The notes beneath the pieces are model-generated. The model was not told where the DNA came from and did no database searches. It saw only the letters and a program-made list of their open reading frames with translations. A DNA stretch of 64,000 nucleotides from Rhodobacter flavimaris (GTDB taxonomy: Bacteria; Pseudomonadota; Alphaproteobacteria; Rhodobacterales; Rhodobacteraceae): the NCBI RefSeq assembly GCF_021378075.1, contig NZ_JAJUOS010000005.1, positions 62,001-126,000 of the forward strand, in the 5' to 3' direction. A program made the position numbers and the translations under genes. This document shows, piece after piece, positions 8,246 through 17,201 of the stretch. The first letter of the stretch is position 1. Each line of letters starts with the position of its first letter.

Positions 8246-8851
8246 TCAGCCTGCGATCAACTGCTCATCCCACTCGGCGACCTTCTGGAGAGAGGGCCGC
8301 GCCATGACCCGCGCCACCCAGTCGCGGATGACCGGGACGTCGGGCATGATCTGCGGAAACCAGCCGAAGGGCGAGAAGACCAGCAGATCGGCGGCGGTGA
8401 AACGCTCGCCCATCAGGTAGGGGCCTTTCTCCAGCGCCGCCTGCAATGTCTCCGCCATCTCGGCCGGGCCGCGAAAGGTGGCGCGAAAGACCGGGTGATC
8501 GACGCCCATCACCTGCCCCACCAGCACGGGCTCGATCACGCCCTGATAGTAGAACAGCCACGAGAGGAACTCACCCCGTCCCTCTTCGCCTGGGCCGGGG
8601 GCAAGGCCTGCTTCGGGGAAGGCCTCGCACAGGCTCAGCACGATGGCGCCACGCTCGCGCACCGGTCCGGTGGGGGTCACAAGGTAGGGCACCTTGCCCT
8701 CGGGGTGGGGGTTCAGCGGGTCGCGCCCGCCCGAGCCGTCCTGACGCGGGATGGTCACAGGACGGATCTCGACCCGGTCCGTGGCGCCAAGCTCATGGAT
8801 CAGCGCAACGATGGTGGAGGAGCGGCTGCGCGGCGCGTGATAAAGGATCAT
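8246..8851 (-). CDS. glutathione S-transferase family protein
   Basis: 201 residues with the two-domain GST layout: N-terminal thioredoxin-like domain (1-80) with the active-site region YHAPRSRSS and the cis-Pro motif KVPYL near 53-57, then an all-helical C-terminal domain with the conserved GERFTAADLLV N-capping box. Specific substrate cannot be read. It sits between aroC (58 bp upstream) and the tetR gene on the minus strand, possibly in one transcript with them. Confidence 0.85.
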   Translation of the reverse strand: MILYHAPRSRSSTIVALIHELGATDRVEIRPVTIPRQDGSGGRDPLNPHPEGKVPYLVTPTGPVRERGAIVLSLCEAFPEAGLAPGPGEEGRGEFLSWLFYYQGVIEPVLVGQVMGVDHPVFRATFRGPAEMAETLQAALEKGPYLMGERFTAADLLVFSPFGWFPQIMPDVPVIRDWVARVMARPSLQKVAEWDEQLIAG

Positions 8852-8909
8852 GATCTGCCTCCCGATTCTGGTCGGAAAAGCATCGCATGGAACAGGTGCT
8901 GCGACGAGA

Positions 8910-10010
8910 TCAGCCGATGCGGCCGCGCACGCCGCCGGTCTGGGCGCGGTCGAGCAGCAAGTGATCGAGGATCACGCAGGCCATCATCGCCTCGGCCACC
9001 GGCACGGCGCGGATGCCCACGCAGGGGTCGTGACGGCCCTTGGTGATGACCTCGACCTCTTCGCCCGCCGTGTTGACCGAACGGCGCGGCGTCAGGATCG
9101 ACGAGGTCGGCTTGACCGAAAAGCGCACGACAATGGGCTGGCCGGTGGTGATTCCGCCCAGAATGCCGCCCGCGTGGTTCGACAGATACTCGGGGCCGTT
9201 CGGACCCATGACGATCTCGTCGGCATTCTCGATCCCGCTCAGCGCGGCGGCGGCCATGCCTTCGCCGATCTCGACGCCCTTCACGGCGTTGATCGTCATC
9301 ATGGCGGCCGCAAGGTCGCTGTCCATCTTGGCATAGATCGGCGCACCGAGGCCGGGCGGGCAGCCCTCGGCCACAACCTCGATCATCGCCCCGACCGAGC
9401 TGTGCCCCTTGCGGATCGCATCGAGATAATCCGCCCATTCGGCCACCACGTCGGCATCGGGAATGAAGAACGGGTTGCGCAGGATCTCGTCGCGGTCAAA
9501 GCGCGCGCGGTCGATATGCTTGGCACCCATCTGCACCATGTAGCCGGTGATCCGCAGATCGGGCACCAGCGCCTTGAGCACCGCCTGCGCCACGCCGCCC
9601 GCCGCCACCCGCGCCGCAGTTTCCCGCGCGCTGGAACGCCCGCCACCGCGATAGTCTCGAATGCCGTATTTCTGGTGATAGGTGACGTCGGCATGGCCCG
9701 GGCGGAACTGCCGCGCGATCTCGCCGTAATCCTTGCTGCGCTGGTCGGTGTTCTCGATCATCAGCTGGATCGGGGTGCCGGTGCTTTTCCCCTCGAACAC
9801 GCCCGAGAGAATGCGCACCTGATCGGGCTCCTGCCGCTGCGTGGTCATCTTGGACTGGCCCGGGCGGCGACGGTCCAGGAAGACCTGGATGAACTCTTCC
9901 GAGATCTCGATGCCGGGAGGGCAGCCATCCACCGTCGCCCCAAGGGCGGGCCCGTGGCTTTCGCCCCAGGTGGTGACGCGGAACAGGTGACCGAAGGTGT
10001 TGAAGCTCAT
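8910..10010 (-). CDS. aroC: chorismate synthase
   Basis: 366 residues; catalyses the last shikimate-pathway step, 5-enolpyruvylshikimate-3-phosphate to chorismate, using reduced FMN. The family signatures are present: GESHGPALG near the N-terminus, RPGHAD, and the [14 protein letters not shown] box. ATG 10010 (MSFNTFGH…) has AAAGGAGAG upstream and matches family N-termini, so the longer open frame is not used. It diverges from the thiamine riboswitch and thi operon. Confidence 0.95.
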   Translation of the reverse strand: MSFNTFGHLFRVTTWGESHGPALGATVDGCPPGIEISEEFIQVFLDRRRPGQSKMTTQRQEPDQVRILSGVFEGKSTGTPIQLMIENTDQRSKDYGEIARQFRPGHADVTYHQKYGIRDYRGGGRSSARETAARVAAGGVAQAVLKALVPDLRITGYMVQMGAKHIDRARFDRDEILRNPFFIPDADVVAEWADYLDAIRKGHSSVGAMIEVVAEGCPPGLGAPIYAKMDSDLAAAMMTINAVKGVEIGEGMAAAALSGIENADEIVMGPNGPEYLSNHAGGILGGITTGQPIVVRFSVKPTSSILTPRRSVNTAGEEVEVITKGRHDPCVGIRAVPVAEAMMACVILDHLLLDRAQTGGVRGRIG

Positions 10011-10069
10011 GGCGGCTCTCCTTTCGCCCTCGGATAAAGGCGCGGCGGGCCACACTCAAGCGATTTCCC

Positions 10070-10097
10070 TTGCGAGAGGCCCGCTTTGCCCTATGTT
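10070..10097 (+). promoter_or_regulatory. promoter of the thiBPQ riboswitch leader
   Basis: TTGCGA (10070-10075) and TATGTT (10092-10097) with a 16-bp spacer. Transcription would begin close to 10104, exactly where the riboswitch P1 helix starts, which supports the call. Confidence 0.6.
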
Positions 10098-10103
10098 GCG
10101 CGC

Positions 10104-10197
10104 TACCTCGGGGTGCTGCGGGCAGTTTTGCCCAAGCTGAGATGCGTCATGCGAACCCGTTGAACCTGAACCGGTTAAGACCGGCGGAGGGAAGGTT
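10104..10197 (+). ncRNA. TPP riboswitch (THI element)
   Basis: Shows the conserved thi-box landmarks in order: GGGGTGC (10110-10116), GCTGAGA (10136-10142), ACCCGTTGAACCTGA (10155-10169), CCGGTTAAGACCGGCG and GGAGGGA. The closing P1 helix pairs ACCT (10105-10108) with AGGT (10193-10196). It senses thiamine pyrophosphate and should lower expression of the transporter genes when TPP is plentiful. The thiB ribosome-binding site lies about 40 bp further on, and I see no intrinsic terminator, so control is probably at translation. Confidence 0.95.
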
Positions 10198-10245
10198 TCC
10201 GGTTCATCCCGGCCCCGACTCCGCCCGTCGGCTTTGGAGGACGAG

Positions 10246-11232
10246 ATGAAGAAAACTCTGATGCTTGCGGGTCTTTTGGCTGCCAGCCCGGCGCTGGCCG
10301 ACGAAAAGCCCGTGCTCACTGTCTATGCGCCCGAATATTTCACCAGCGAATGGGGGCCGGGGCCCGCCATCGAGAAGGGCTTTGAGGCGGTCTGCGCCTG
10401 CGATCTGCAGTTCGTGGCGGGTGACGTGCTGCCGCGCGTTCTGCTGGAAGGCGACAAGACCGAGGCCGACGTGGTCATCGGTCTGAACACCGACGTTCTG
10501 GCCCGCGCCCGCGCGACCGGGCTTTTCGCACCGCATAACGAAGACACCTCGGCCCTGACCCTGCCGATCGCCTGGAATGACGACACCTTCCTGCCTTTCA
10601 ACTGGAGCGAGACGGCCTTCATCTACGACAAGACCAAGCTCGCCAATCCGCCTGCCTCGTTCCAAGAGCTTCTGGACGCGCCGGACGATGCCTACAAGAT
10701 CGCCATTCAGGATCCGCGCAGCTCGATCTCGGGCCTCGCGCTGCTGCTGTGGGTCAAGTCGGTCTATGGCGACAAGGCTGGCGAAGCCTGGGCCAAGCTC
10801 GCCCCCAAGATCCTGACCGTCACGCCCGGCTGGTCCGAGGCCTACGGCCTCTTCACCGATGGCGAGGCCGATATGGTGCTCAGCTTCACCACCTCGCCCG
10901 CCTATCACATCATCGCCGAAGAGGATGACACCAAGGTCGCCGCGATCTTCCCCGAGGGGCACTACTTCATGACCGAGGTGGCCGCGCAGATGAAGACGAC
11001 CGACACGCCCGAGCTGGCGCAATCCTTCATGGATTACATCCTGTCGGAAGCGTTCCAGGGCATGATCGCCATGGCGAACTGGTCCTATCCGGCTGTCATC
11101 AAAGAGGGCTTCCTGCCCGAGGGCTTCGCCGCCTTGCCGCGCCCGGAAAAGACCTTCTTCTACACCGAGGATGAGGCCGAGGCCCTGCGCGTCCCGGCAC
11201 TGGCGGAATGGGAAGCGGCGCTCGCGCACTGA
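10246..11232 (+). CDS. thiB: thiamine ABC transporter, periplasmic binding protein
   Basis: 328 residues. A cleavable signal peptide (MKKTLMLAGLLAASPALA) precedes a type 2 periplasmic-binding fold with the ThiB-type start VLTVYAPEYF. It delivers thiamine, TMP or TPP to ThiPQ. ATG 10246 follows GGAGG; an upstream in-frame TTG is not needed. It is first in thiBPQ, directly under the TPP riboswitch, which confirms the substrate. Confidence 0.94.
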   Translation: MKKTLMLAGLLAASPALADEKPVLTVYAPEYFTSEWGPGPAIEKGFEAVCACDLQFVAGDVLPRVLLEGDKTEADVVIGLNTDVLARARATGLFAPHNEDTSALTLPIAWNDDTFLPFNWSETAFIYDKTKLANPPASFQELLDAPDDAYKIAIQDPRSSISGLALLLWVKSVYGDKAGEAWAKLAPKILTVTPGWSEAYGLFTDGEADMVLSFTTSPAYHIIAEEDDTKVAAIFPEGHYFMTEVAAQMKTTDTPELAQSFMDYILSEAFQGMIAMANWSYPAVIKEGFLPEGFAALPRPEKTFFYTEDEAEALRVPALAEWEAALAH

Positions 11233-12752
11233 TCTGGCCCGCACTAGCCGCCGCACTTGTTGCGGCGCTGGTGCTGGTGCCCCTCGGCGCGGTGACGATC
11301 CGCGCCGGGGGTTTTGGCGGCTTGCGCGGGGGGGATCTCTCGGCGCTGTGGTTCACGCTCTGGCAGGCGGCGGTCTCGGCCATGCTGTCCTGCCTGCTGG
11401 CCCTGCCCGTCGCCCGCGCCCTGTTCCGGCGCCGCTTCGCCGGGCGTGGGCCGCTGATCTCGTTGCTCGGCGCGCCCTTCATCTTGCCCACCGTCGTCGC
11501 CGTCATGGGGCTGATCGCCGTCTTCGGGCGCCGCGGCATGGTCAACGCGGCACTTGGCGGATTCGGCCTGCCCGAGTTCTCGATCTACGGGGCGCATGGG
11601 GTCATCGTTGCCCATGTGTTCTTCAACCTGCCGCTGGCTACGCGCATGGTGCTGCACGGCTGGCAGTCCATCCCGTCCGAGCGCCTGCGCCTTGCCGCCT
11701 CGCTCGATTTTGGCCCGCACGAGATCCAGCGCCATCTTGAATGGCCAATGCTGCGCAGCGTGCTGCCCGGCGCCTTCCTGGCGATTTTCCTCGTCTGTCT
11801 GACCTCCTTCGCCGTTGCACTGATCCTGGGCGGCGGCCCCGGCGCCACCACGGTCGAGGTGGCGATCTATCAGGCCTTCCGCTTCGATTTCGACCTCGGG
11901 CGCGCGGCCTCGCTGGCGCTGGTGCAGGTGGCGATCTGCGTCGCGGCGCTTACCCTCACCGCACGGATCACCCGGGGCGAGAGCTTTGGCGCGGGCCTCG
12001 ACCGCCCGCTGGCCACACCGCTTGGGCAAGGAGCACTCCTACGGATGCAGGACGGGCTGGCGATCCTGCTGGCAACGGCATTCCTGCTTCTCCCCATCGG
12101 CGCAATCGTGGTACGCGGCCTGCCCGCACTGGCCGATCTGCCCCCCTCAATCTGGGCCGCCACCCGCATCTCGCTCACTCTCGCCACCGTCTCGACCCTA
12201 CTGACGCTGGCGCTGGCCCTGCCCCTTGCGCTGGCCGCCCCCCGCCGCCGTTGGGCTGAGACCGCCGCGATGCTGCCCATGGCCGCCTCGGCGCTGGTCA
12301 TCGGCACCGGCCTCTTCCTGATCGCCCGCGCCTTCGTGAACCCCACCAGCCTGACGCTGCCCGTCACCCTGATCGCCAACGCCACGCTCAGCCTGCCCTT
12401 CGCCGTGCGTATCCTTCTGCCCGAGGTCCGCACCCTGCAAAACGACTATGACCGGCTGGCAGCCTCACTTGGCCTCAGCGGATTTGCCCGCCTGCGCTAC
12501 CTGACACTACCGCGCCTCGCCCGCCCGCTGGGGTTTTCTACCGGGATCGCGGCGGCGTTCTCGATGGGCGATCTGGGAGTGATCACGCTCTTCTCAGACG
12601 GCCGCACGCAAACCCTTCCCCTTGCGCTTTTTCAGCTGATGGGCGCCTATCGAATGGATCAGGCCGCCGCGGCCGCCTGCCTGCTCATGGCCCTCACCTT
12701 CGCCCTCTTCTGGGCCTGCGACCGGATCGGACACCATGCTGACCCTCGATAA
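11208..12752 (+). CDS. thiP: thiamine ABC transporter permease
   Basis: 514 residues with two fused permease halves (about 12 transmembrane helices), each carrying the EAA-type cytoplasmic loop, as in FbpB/ThiP-type permeases. It begins inside the last 25 bp of thiB and overlaps thiQ by 17 bp, so translation of the three is coupled. Together with ThiQ it forms the membrane part of the thiamine importer. Confidence 0.93.
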   Translation: MGSGARALIWPALAAALVAALVLVPLGAVTIRAGGFGGLRGGDLSALWFTLWQAAVSAMLSCLLALPVARALFRRRFAGRGPLISLLGAPFILPTVVAVMGLIAVFGRRGMVNAALGGFGLPEFSIYGAHGVIVAHVFFNLPLATRMVLHGWQSIPSERLRLAASLDFGPHEIQRHLEWPMLRSVLPGAFLAIFLVCLTSFAVALILGGGPGATTVEVAIYQAFRFDFDLGRAASLALVQVAICVAALTLTARITRGESFGAGLDRPLATPLGQGALLRMQDGLAILLATAFLLLPIGAIVVRGLPALADLPPSIWAATRISLTLATVSTLLTLALALPLALAAPRRRWAETAAMLPMAASALVIGTGLFLIARAFVNPTSLTLPVTLIANATLSLPFAVRILLPEVRTLQNDYDRLAASLGLSGFARLRYLTLPRLARPLGFSTGIAAAFSMGDLGVITLFSDGRTQTLPLALFQLMGAYRMDQAAAAACLLMALTFALFWACDRIGHHADPR

Positions 12753-13431
12753 GCTGCACATCGTCCAGGGCGAGTTCTCGCTGACCGCCGACCTGAGCGT
12801 GCCCACCGGCGCGCGTATCGCCGTGATGGGCCCCTCGGGCGCGGGCAAATCGACGCTTTTCTCGACGATCGCGGGCTTCATCCGCCCCACGGCCGGGCGC
12901 ATCCTGTGGAACGAGACCGACCTGACCCGGATGGCACCAGGAGACCGCCCGCTTTCGATCCTGTTTCAGGACCAAAACCTCTTCCCGCACCTCAGCGTCG
13001 TTCAAAACCTCGGCCTCGGCATCGACCCCAAACTGCGCCTCAGCCGCGCCGACCATGCCCGGATCACACAGGCCCTCGCCCGCACCGGCCTGCAAGGGCT
13101 GGAAGACCGAAAACCCGCAGCCCTCTCGGGCGGCCAGCAATCGCGCGTGGCACTGGCCCGCGCACTCCTGCGCGCCCGCCCGCTCCTGCTGTTGGATGAA
13201 CCCTTCGCCGCCCTGGGCCCCGCCCTTAAGGCCGAGATGCTCGTCCTCGTGGCCGAAATCGCTGCCGAACAGGGCACGACCATCCTTATGGTCTCGCACG
13301 ACCCCGACGACGCCCGCAGCCTCTGCCCCGATACGATCCTCGTGGCGGATGGAAAAACCCTCCCGCCCCAGCCGACCGAAAGTCTGCTGAACAACCCGCC
13401 CGAAGCCCTCAAGGCCTACCTCGGCCCCTAG
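12736..13431 (+). CDS. thiQ: thiamine ABC transporter ATP-binding protein
   Basis: 231 residues. Walker A GPSGAGKS (about 32-39), Q-loop FQDQNLF, signature LSGGQQSR, Walker B LLLLDEPF and the switch His in VSHD are all present. It energises thiamine import with ThiP. Last gene of the riboswitch operon; a GC-rich hairpin repeat lies immediately downstream. Confidence 0.93.
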   Translation: MLTLDKLHIVQGEFSLTADLSVPTGARIAVMGPSGAGKSTLFSTIAGFIRPTAGRILWNETDLTRMAPGDRPLSILFQDQNLFPHLSVVQNLGLGIDPKLRLSRADHARITQALARTGLQGLEDRKPAALSGGQQSRVALARALLRARPLLLLDEPFAALGPALKAEMLVLVAEIAAEQGTTILMVSHDPDDARSLCPDTILVADGKTLPPQPTESLLNNPPEALKAYLGP

Positions 13432-13445
13432 GCTTCTTCTTGGCT

Positions 13446-13485
13446 AAAATACCTTCGGGGGTCCGGGGGCAGACAGCCCCCGGCC
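13446..13485. repeat. GC-rich intergenic hairpin repeat, copy 1 (short form)
   Basis: AAAATACCTTCGGGGG followed by TCCGGGGGC-AGACA-GCCCCCGG, a perfect 8-bp stem (13463-13470 with 13476-13483). It lies between the convergent ends of thiQ and the formaldehyde dehydrogenase gene. Its last 29 bases are identical to copy 2 at 32.1 kb. Position suggests a role in transcription termination or mRNA 3' ends. Confidence 0.75.
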
Positions 13486-13491
13486 TTGGCC

Positions 13492-14622
13492 TTAGTAGAT
13501 CACGACCGAGCGAATCGACTCGCCCTTGTGCATCAGATCAAAGGCCTCGTTGATCCGCTCAAGCGGCATGGTGTGGGTAATCATCGAGTCGATCTCGATC
13601 TTGCCGTTCATGTACCAATCCACGATCCCCGGCACATCGGTGCGCCCGCGCGCCCCACCGAATGCCGTGCCCTTCCACACCCGGCCCGTCACCAGCTGGA
13701 ACGGACGGGTCTGGATCTCGGCTCCGGCCGGCGCCACGCCGATGATGACTGACACGCCCCAGCCGCGGTGGGTGCATTCCAGCGCATCGCGCATCACCTT
13801 CACATTGCCCGTGCAGTCGAACGAGTAATCCGCCCCGCCAATCTGGTCGAAGGGGGTCTTGGTCAGATCGACGATATGCTGCACGACCGAACCTTCGATC
13901 TTCGAGGGGTTCACGAAATGGGTCATGCCGAACCGCTCGGCCATCTCGCGCTTGCCGTCATTCAGATCGACGCCGATGATCATGTCGGCCCCGGCCATCT
14001 TCAGGCCCTGGATCACGTTCAACCCGATCCCGCCCAGACCGAAGACGACCGCCTTGGCGCCGATCTCGACCTTGGCCGTGTTGATCACCGCACCGATCCC
14101 CGTCGTCACGCCGCAGCCGATGTAGCAGACCTTCTCGAAGGGCGCGTCATCGCGGATCTTGGCCAGCGCGATCTCGGGCATCACCGTGTGATTGGCGAAG
14201 GTCGAGCAGCCCATGTAGTGATAGATCGGCGTCCCATCGAGCATCGAAAACCGCGTCGTGCCATCGGGCATCAGGCCCTGACCCTGCGTCGCGCGGATCG
14301 CGGTGCAGAGGTTCGTCTTCTGGCTCAGACAGCTTGGGCACTGGCGACACTCGGGCGTATAAAGGGGAATCACGTGATCGCCGGGCTTGAGCGTGGTCAC
14401 GCCCTCACCGACCTCAAGCACGATTCCCGCACCCTCATGGCCCAGAATCGCCGGGAACAGGCCCTCGGGGTCGGCTCCCGACAATGTGAATTCGTCGGTG
14501 TGGCAAATGCCAGTGGCCTTGATTTCAACCAAAACCTCGCCAGCCTTCGGGCCTTCAAGGTTCACTTCCATGATTTCAAGCGGTTTCCCGGGGGCAACAG
14601 CCACTGCGGCACGGGTTCTCAT
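13492..14622 (-). CDS. frmA: S-(hydroxymethyl)glutathione dehydrogenase / class III alcohol dehydrogenase
   Basis: 376 residues, zinc-dependent NAD+ medium-chain dehydrogenase that oxidises the glutathione adduct of formaldehyde to S-formylglutathione. Catalytic zinc site C-H in GICHTDE and the GHEGAG motif; structural zinc cysteines in [17 protein letters not shown]; nucleotide-binding GLGGIGL. ATG 14622 is two codons inside an in-frame TTG and has AGGAGA upstream. No S-formylglutathione hydrolase gene is adjacent. The orthologue in R. sphaeroides is called adhI. Confidence 0.94.
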   Translation of the reverse strand: MRTRAAVAVAPGKPLEIMEVNLEGPKAGEVLVEIKATGICHTDEFTLSGADPEGLFPAILGHEGAGIVLEVGEGVTTLKPGDHVIPLYTPECRQCPSCLSQKTNLCTAIRATQGQGLMPDGTTRFSMLDGTPIYHYMGCSTFANHTVMPEIALAKIRDDAPFEKVCYIGCGVTTGIGAVINTAKVEIGAKAVVFGLGGIGLNVIQGLKMAGADMIIGVDLNDGKREMAERFGMTHFVNPSKIEGSVVQHIVDLTKTPFDQIGGADYSFDCTGNVKVMRDALECTHRGWGVSVIIGVAPAGAEIQTRPFQLVTGRVWKGTAFGGARGRTDVPGIVDWYMNGKIEIDSMITHTMPLERINEAFDLMHKGESIRSVVIY

Positions 14623-14694
14623 CGGCAAATTCTCCTAGTATAGCTTTGCCAAACCCTGTGGCATTGCCACGGCGAACGCAAGAATGGGTGCGAC

Positions 14695-15033
14695 ATGTTG
14701 ATCCGATTTACCGTCATGACGGCCGCGGCGCTAACGCTGGCGGCCTGCCAGTCCGAACCGATCGAAGAGGCCCCGCCGGTCATGCCGGCGCCCTATATGA
14801 CCCCGGCCGTCACGCAAACCGGCGGGCTTGAACAGCGCGAGCCCGACACCTGCCACGCGATCGACTACGTCTCGGCCCTCGGCCAGCCCGGCGCGATCAT
14901 CCCGACGCTCGGCATCACCCGCCCGGTCAACGTGATCGAATGGCGGGGCATCGAGCCGCAGGAATACAACCCGCAGCGCATCGTCTTCCGCCTAGATGCC
15001 GTGGGCAACATCTTCAACATCGATTGCGGTTAA
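14695..15033 (+). CDS. I78-like peptidase-inhibitor lipoprotein
   Basis: 112 residues with a lipoprotein signal (lipobox LAAC, Cys18), a Pro-rich spacer and a C-terminal domain ending …RIVFRLDAVGNIFNIDCG, the pattern of the I78 protease-inhibitor family. A second Cys (in DTCHAID) could pair with the terminal CG cysteine. It is probably an outer-membrane or periplasmic protease inhibitor; target unknown. A related gene follows only 3 bp later, so the two are a tandem pair in one transcript. Confidence 0.75.
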   Translation: MLIRFTVMTAAALTLAACQSEPIEEAPPVMPAPYMTPAVTQTGGLEQREPDTCHAIDYVSALGQPGAIIPTLGITRPVNVIEWRGIEPQEYNPQRIVFRLDAVGNIFNIDCG

Positions 15034-15036
15034 GGC

Positions 15037-15297
15037 GTGCGTAAGCTTGCCGCTGGCCTGGCTCTCCTGTCCGCCCTCGCGGGGTGCGCGCCCGAGGAAC
15101 CAGCGCCAGCCGGCTGCACCGCCGCGGATCTTCAGGATCTGATCGGGCAGTCGGAAACCGTGCTGGCAAGCATGAAATTCGCGGTGCCGCTGCGCGTCAT
15201 CCACCCCGGAGACATGGTCACCATGGATTTCCGGCCGAACCGGCTGAATTTCCACGTCGACGCCAGCGGCAAGATCGAAAAGATCGACTGCAACTGA
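15037..15297 (+). CDS. second I78-like lipoprotein in tandem
   Basis: 86 residues, starting at GTG 15037, 3 bp after the previous stop. It has a lipoprotein signal (LSALAGC) and an I78-like C-terminal domain (MDFRPNRLNFHVDASGKIEKIDC). It shares the fold signature with its neighbour but little direct identity, so it is either an old duplication or a divergent partner. It is convergent with the cytochrome c gene, 6 bp apart. Confidence 0.72.
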   Translation: MRKLAAGLALLSALAGCAPEEPAPAGCTAADLQDLIGQSETVLASMKFAVPLRVIHPGDMVTMDFRPNRLNFHVDASGKIEKIDCN

Positions 15298-15303
15298 GCG
15301 GGG

Positions 15304-15738
15304 TCACATCTTGAATCGGCCGTGGCAATCCTTGCAGGCCGCATTCACCGCATTCATTGAGGCCGCAAGGCCGCCTGCGCTTTTCCAGTCAAGGCCCATC
15401 GCCGCCTTGTAAAGCCGGTCGGCCTTCTGGTTGAACTCGCCCCGGTTAAACCAGATGTCGGGCAGCGCGTCCGAGGCCGGGTCGTCCTCTTCCGCGTCGA
15501 AGAGCACCGGGACCAGATCGGCGGTCGTAGTGAAGGCGGCCGCGGTTTCCTCGGCCAGCGCGGCGTCATAGGGCGCCTTGCCCACGGCCATATCGCCCAG
15601 AAGCGTAACCTGCGCCTTCATCGCCCGCATCGCCTCCACGCGCTTGAGCACGACAGGATTGGTCGGGTCTTCCTTGGCAAGGGCAACGCCTGCAACAAGC
15701 ATCAACCCCAGGGCAATCGTCAGGCGGATCGGTTTCAC
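15304..15738 (-). CDS. class II cytochrome c (cytochrome c'/c-556 type)
   Basis: 144 residues with signal peptide 1-21 (AGVALA) and a four-helix-bundle cytochrome c' domain. Heme is attached near the C-terminus at C135-K-D-C138-H139, diagnostic of class II. An N-terminal Met pair (M37, M40) in RVEAMRAMKA could supply a sixth ligand, which would make it a low-spin c-556 type. Periplasmic electron carrier or NO-binding protein; no partner gene is adjacent. Confidence 0.85.
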   Translation of the reverse strand: MKPIRLTIALGLMLVAGVALAKEDPTNPVVLKRVEAMRAMKAQVTLLGDMAVGKAPYDAALAEETAAAFTTTADLVPVLFDAEEDDPASDALPDIWFNRGEFNQKADRLYKAAMGLDWKSAGGLAASMNAVNAACKDCHGRFKM

Positions 15739-15823
15739 GCGGGCCTCCGTAGCAGCGATGGGCGCAGGATGGGGCGAAACGCGACCAAGGGCAATCGCCG
15801 GGCGGAAAAATGCGCGTGATGCG

Positions 15824-15868
15824 CCCCGGCAGGACGAACGGTGGGGGCTGTTGACCGCCCTGCCGGGG
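15824..15868. repeat. 10-bp perfect inverted repeat in the 291-bp gap 15739-16029
   Basis: CCCCGGCAGG (15824-15833) pairs perfectly with CCTGCCGGGG (15859-15868) around a 25-nt loop that can itself form CGGT/ACCG. There is no T-run. The gap separates divergent cytochrome c and DUF2794 genes; besides this structure I see no gene or clear promoter in it. Confidence 0.5.
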
Positions 15869-16029
15869 ACTTAGCGATTTCCGCTGTCCCCAATCTGGCC
15901 TGCAAACACGGCAGCTTTGGGGTGCGCGCCCGGGCAAGACCGCGAAGATTCCATGGCAATTTCGCGACCTGCGAACGCGCCCCTCTCGTGAGGGTTGATT
16001 TGGCGCAGGCCCGGTGTCACCATTCTGTC

Positions 16030-16377
16030 ATGACCATGCAGCCGCCGACCCCGTTCCCCGGCCCGCGCCCTGCCCCCGAGCAGGTCGCCTTCGACCGGAC
16101 CGAGTTAGGGGCGATCCTGTCCGTTTATGGACGCATGGTGGCGGCAGGCGAATGGCGTGACTACGCCATGAGCTTCCTGCGCGAGATGGCGGTCTTCTCG
16201 ATCTTTCGCCGCGCGGCCGAGCACCCGATCTACCGCATCGAAAAGCGCCCCGCGCTGCGCAGCAAGCAGGGGATGTATGCCGTGGTGGGCATGGACGGGC
16301 AGATCCTCAAGCGCGGACACGACCTGCCGACCGTGCTGCGCGTGCTGGAACGCAAGCTGATCCGCCCGATCGACTAG
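16030..16377 (+). CDS. DUF2794 domain-containing protein
   Basis: 115 residues of the alphaproteobacterial DUF2794 family, which has no assigned role. No signal peptide; the central part (WRDYAMSFLREMAVFSIFRRA) and the YRIEKRP…YAVVGMDGQILKRG region are characteristic. The frame is open much further upstream, but ATG 16030 gives the usual family length. Its TAG stop overlaps the stop of the convergent NlpC/P60 gene in the shared sequence CTAG. Confidence 0.8.
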   Translation: MTMQPPTPFPGPRPAPEQVAFDRTELGAILSVYGRMVAAGEWRDYAMSFLREMAVFSIFRRAAEHPIYRIEKRPALRSKQGMYAVVGMDGQILKRGHDLPTVLRVLERKLIRPID

Positions 16378-17201
16378 GAAGGGCGCTTGATCCCGTAGAA
16401 CGTCCCCTCGCCCGCAGCCTCGATCCGCGCAAGACAAGCACCGATCTCTTCATAGGCGACGCTCATCGTGTGGCCATTGGCATGGATCAGCCGCTCGGGC
16501 GAGACCGCGATGGCGACATGGCCGCGCCAGAAGAACAGATCGCCCCGCTGCGGCGGGGTGCCGTGCGGCAGGAAGGCGCCGAACTCAGCCCGTTGCAGAT
16601 CGGAATCCGCCGCGCAGGGACGGTTGCAGGCATGGAACGCCACCTGCACAAGGCCCGAGCAATCGATGCCGTCGCGCGAATTCCCGCCCCACAGGTAGGG
16701 CGTTCCAAGCAGGCTCTCGGCAAGCGTAACCGGATCGGCGGGCGGATCGTCCAACGCGCGCAGGTGCTGGAGCGGAATGAACCCCTCGGGCGTGCGGGCA
16801 AAGCCACCCTCCTGCGCCAGTACGGCCACGCGCGCCCCCAGGGACAGGCGCATCGCCTCGCCGCGCTTGATAGAGGCCTCGCGATAGACATGGGTTGCGG
16901 GCGCAATCACCCGGTGCGTGGCAAGCTGCGGCGCGGCCAGACAATCGGCGGGCACCCAACCGCAATAGCCATCGGCAACCGATTGCACGAAGACATGCGC
17001 CCCCTGCCGGTCGATCACCACCAGATCGGCGCCGAACAGCAACTGGCGGTCGCGTGGACCCTCGGGGCTGGCCAGCAGGTCGGTCACCGGGCAGGCCAGA
17101 CGCGCAGCCTCGCCCTTGGTGAAGGCCGCGGCCTCGACCTGTCCGCGCAGGGCCTCAAGCGCGACACGGCCGGAAAACGGGGTCAGGCGGCGGTCGCTCA
17201 T
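16374..17201 (-). CDS. NlpC/P60 family (C40) cell-wall peptidase
   Basis: 275 residues. Two SH3-like segments in the N-terminal 150 residues precede an NlpC/P60 domain. The catalytic Cys is C181 in DGIDCSGL, with H228 in GDLFFWRGHVA and H240 completing the active site. It would cleave gamma-D-Glu-diamino acid bonds in peptidoglycan fragments, probably in the cytoplasm since no signal peptide is seen (as for peptide-recycling enzymes). The start overlaps the preceding M17 aminopeptidase gene by 4 bp, which suggests joint muropeptide or peptide turnover. Confidence 0.88.
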   Translation of the reverse strand: MSDRRLTPFSGRVALEALRGQVEAAAFTKGEAARLACPVTDLLASPEGPRDRQLLFGADLVVIDRQGAHVFVQSVADGYCGWVPADCLAAPQLATHRVIAPATHVYREASIKRGEAMRLSLGARVAVLAQEGGFARTPEGFIPLQHLRALDDPPADPVTLAESLLGTPYLWGGNSRDGIDCSGLVQVAFHACNRPCAADSDLQRAEFGAFLPHGTPPQRGDLFFWRGHVAIAVSPERLIHANGHTMSVAYEEIGACLARIEAAGEGTFYGIKRPS

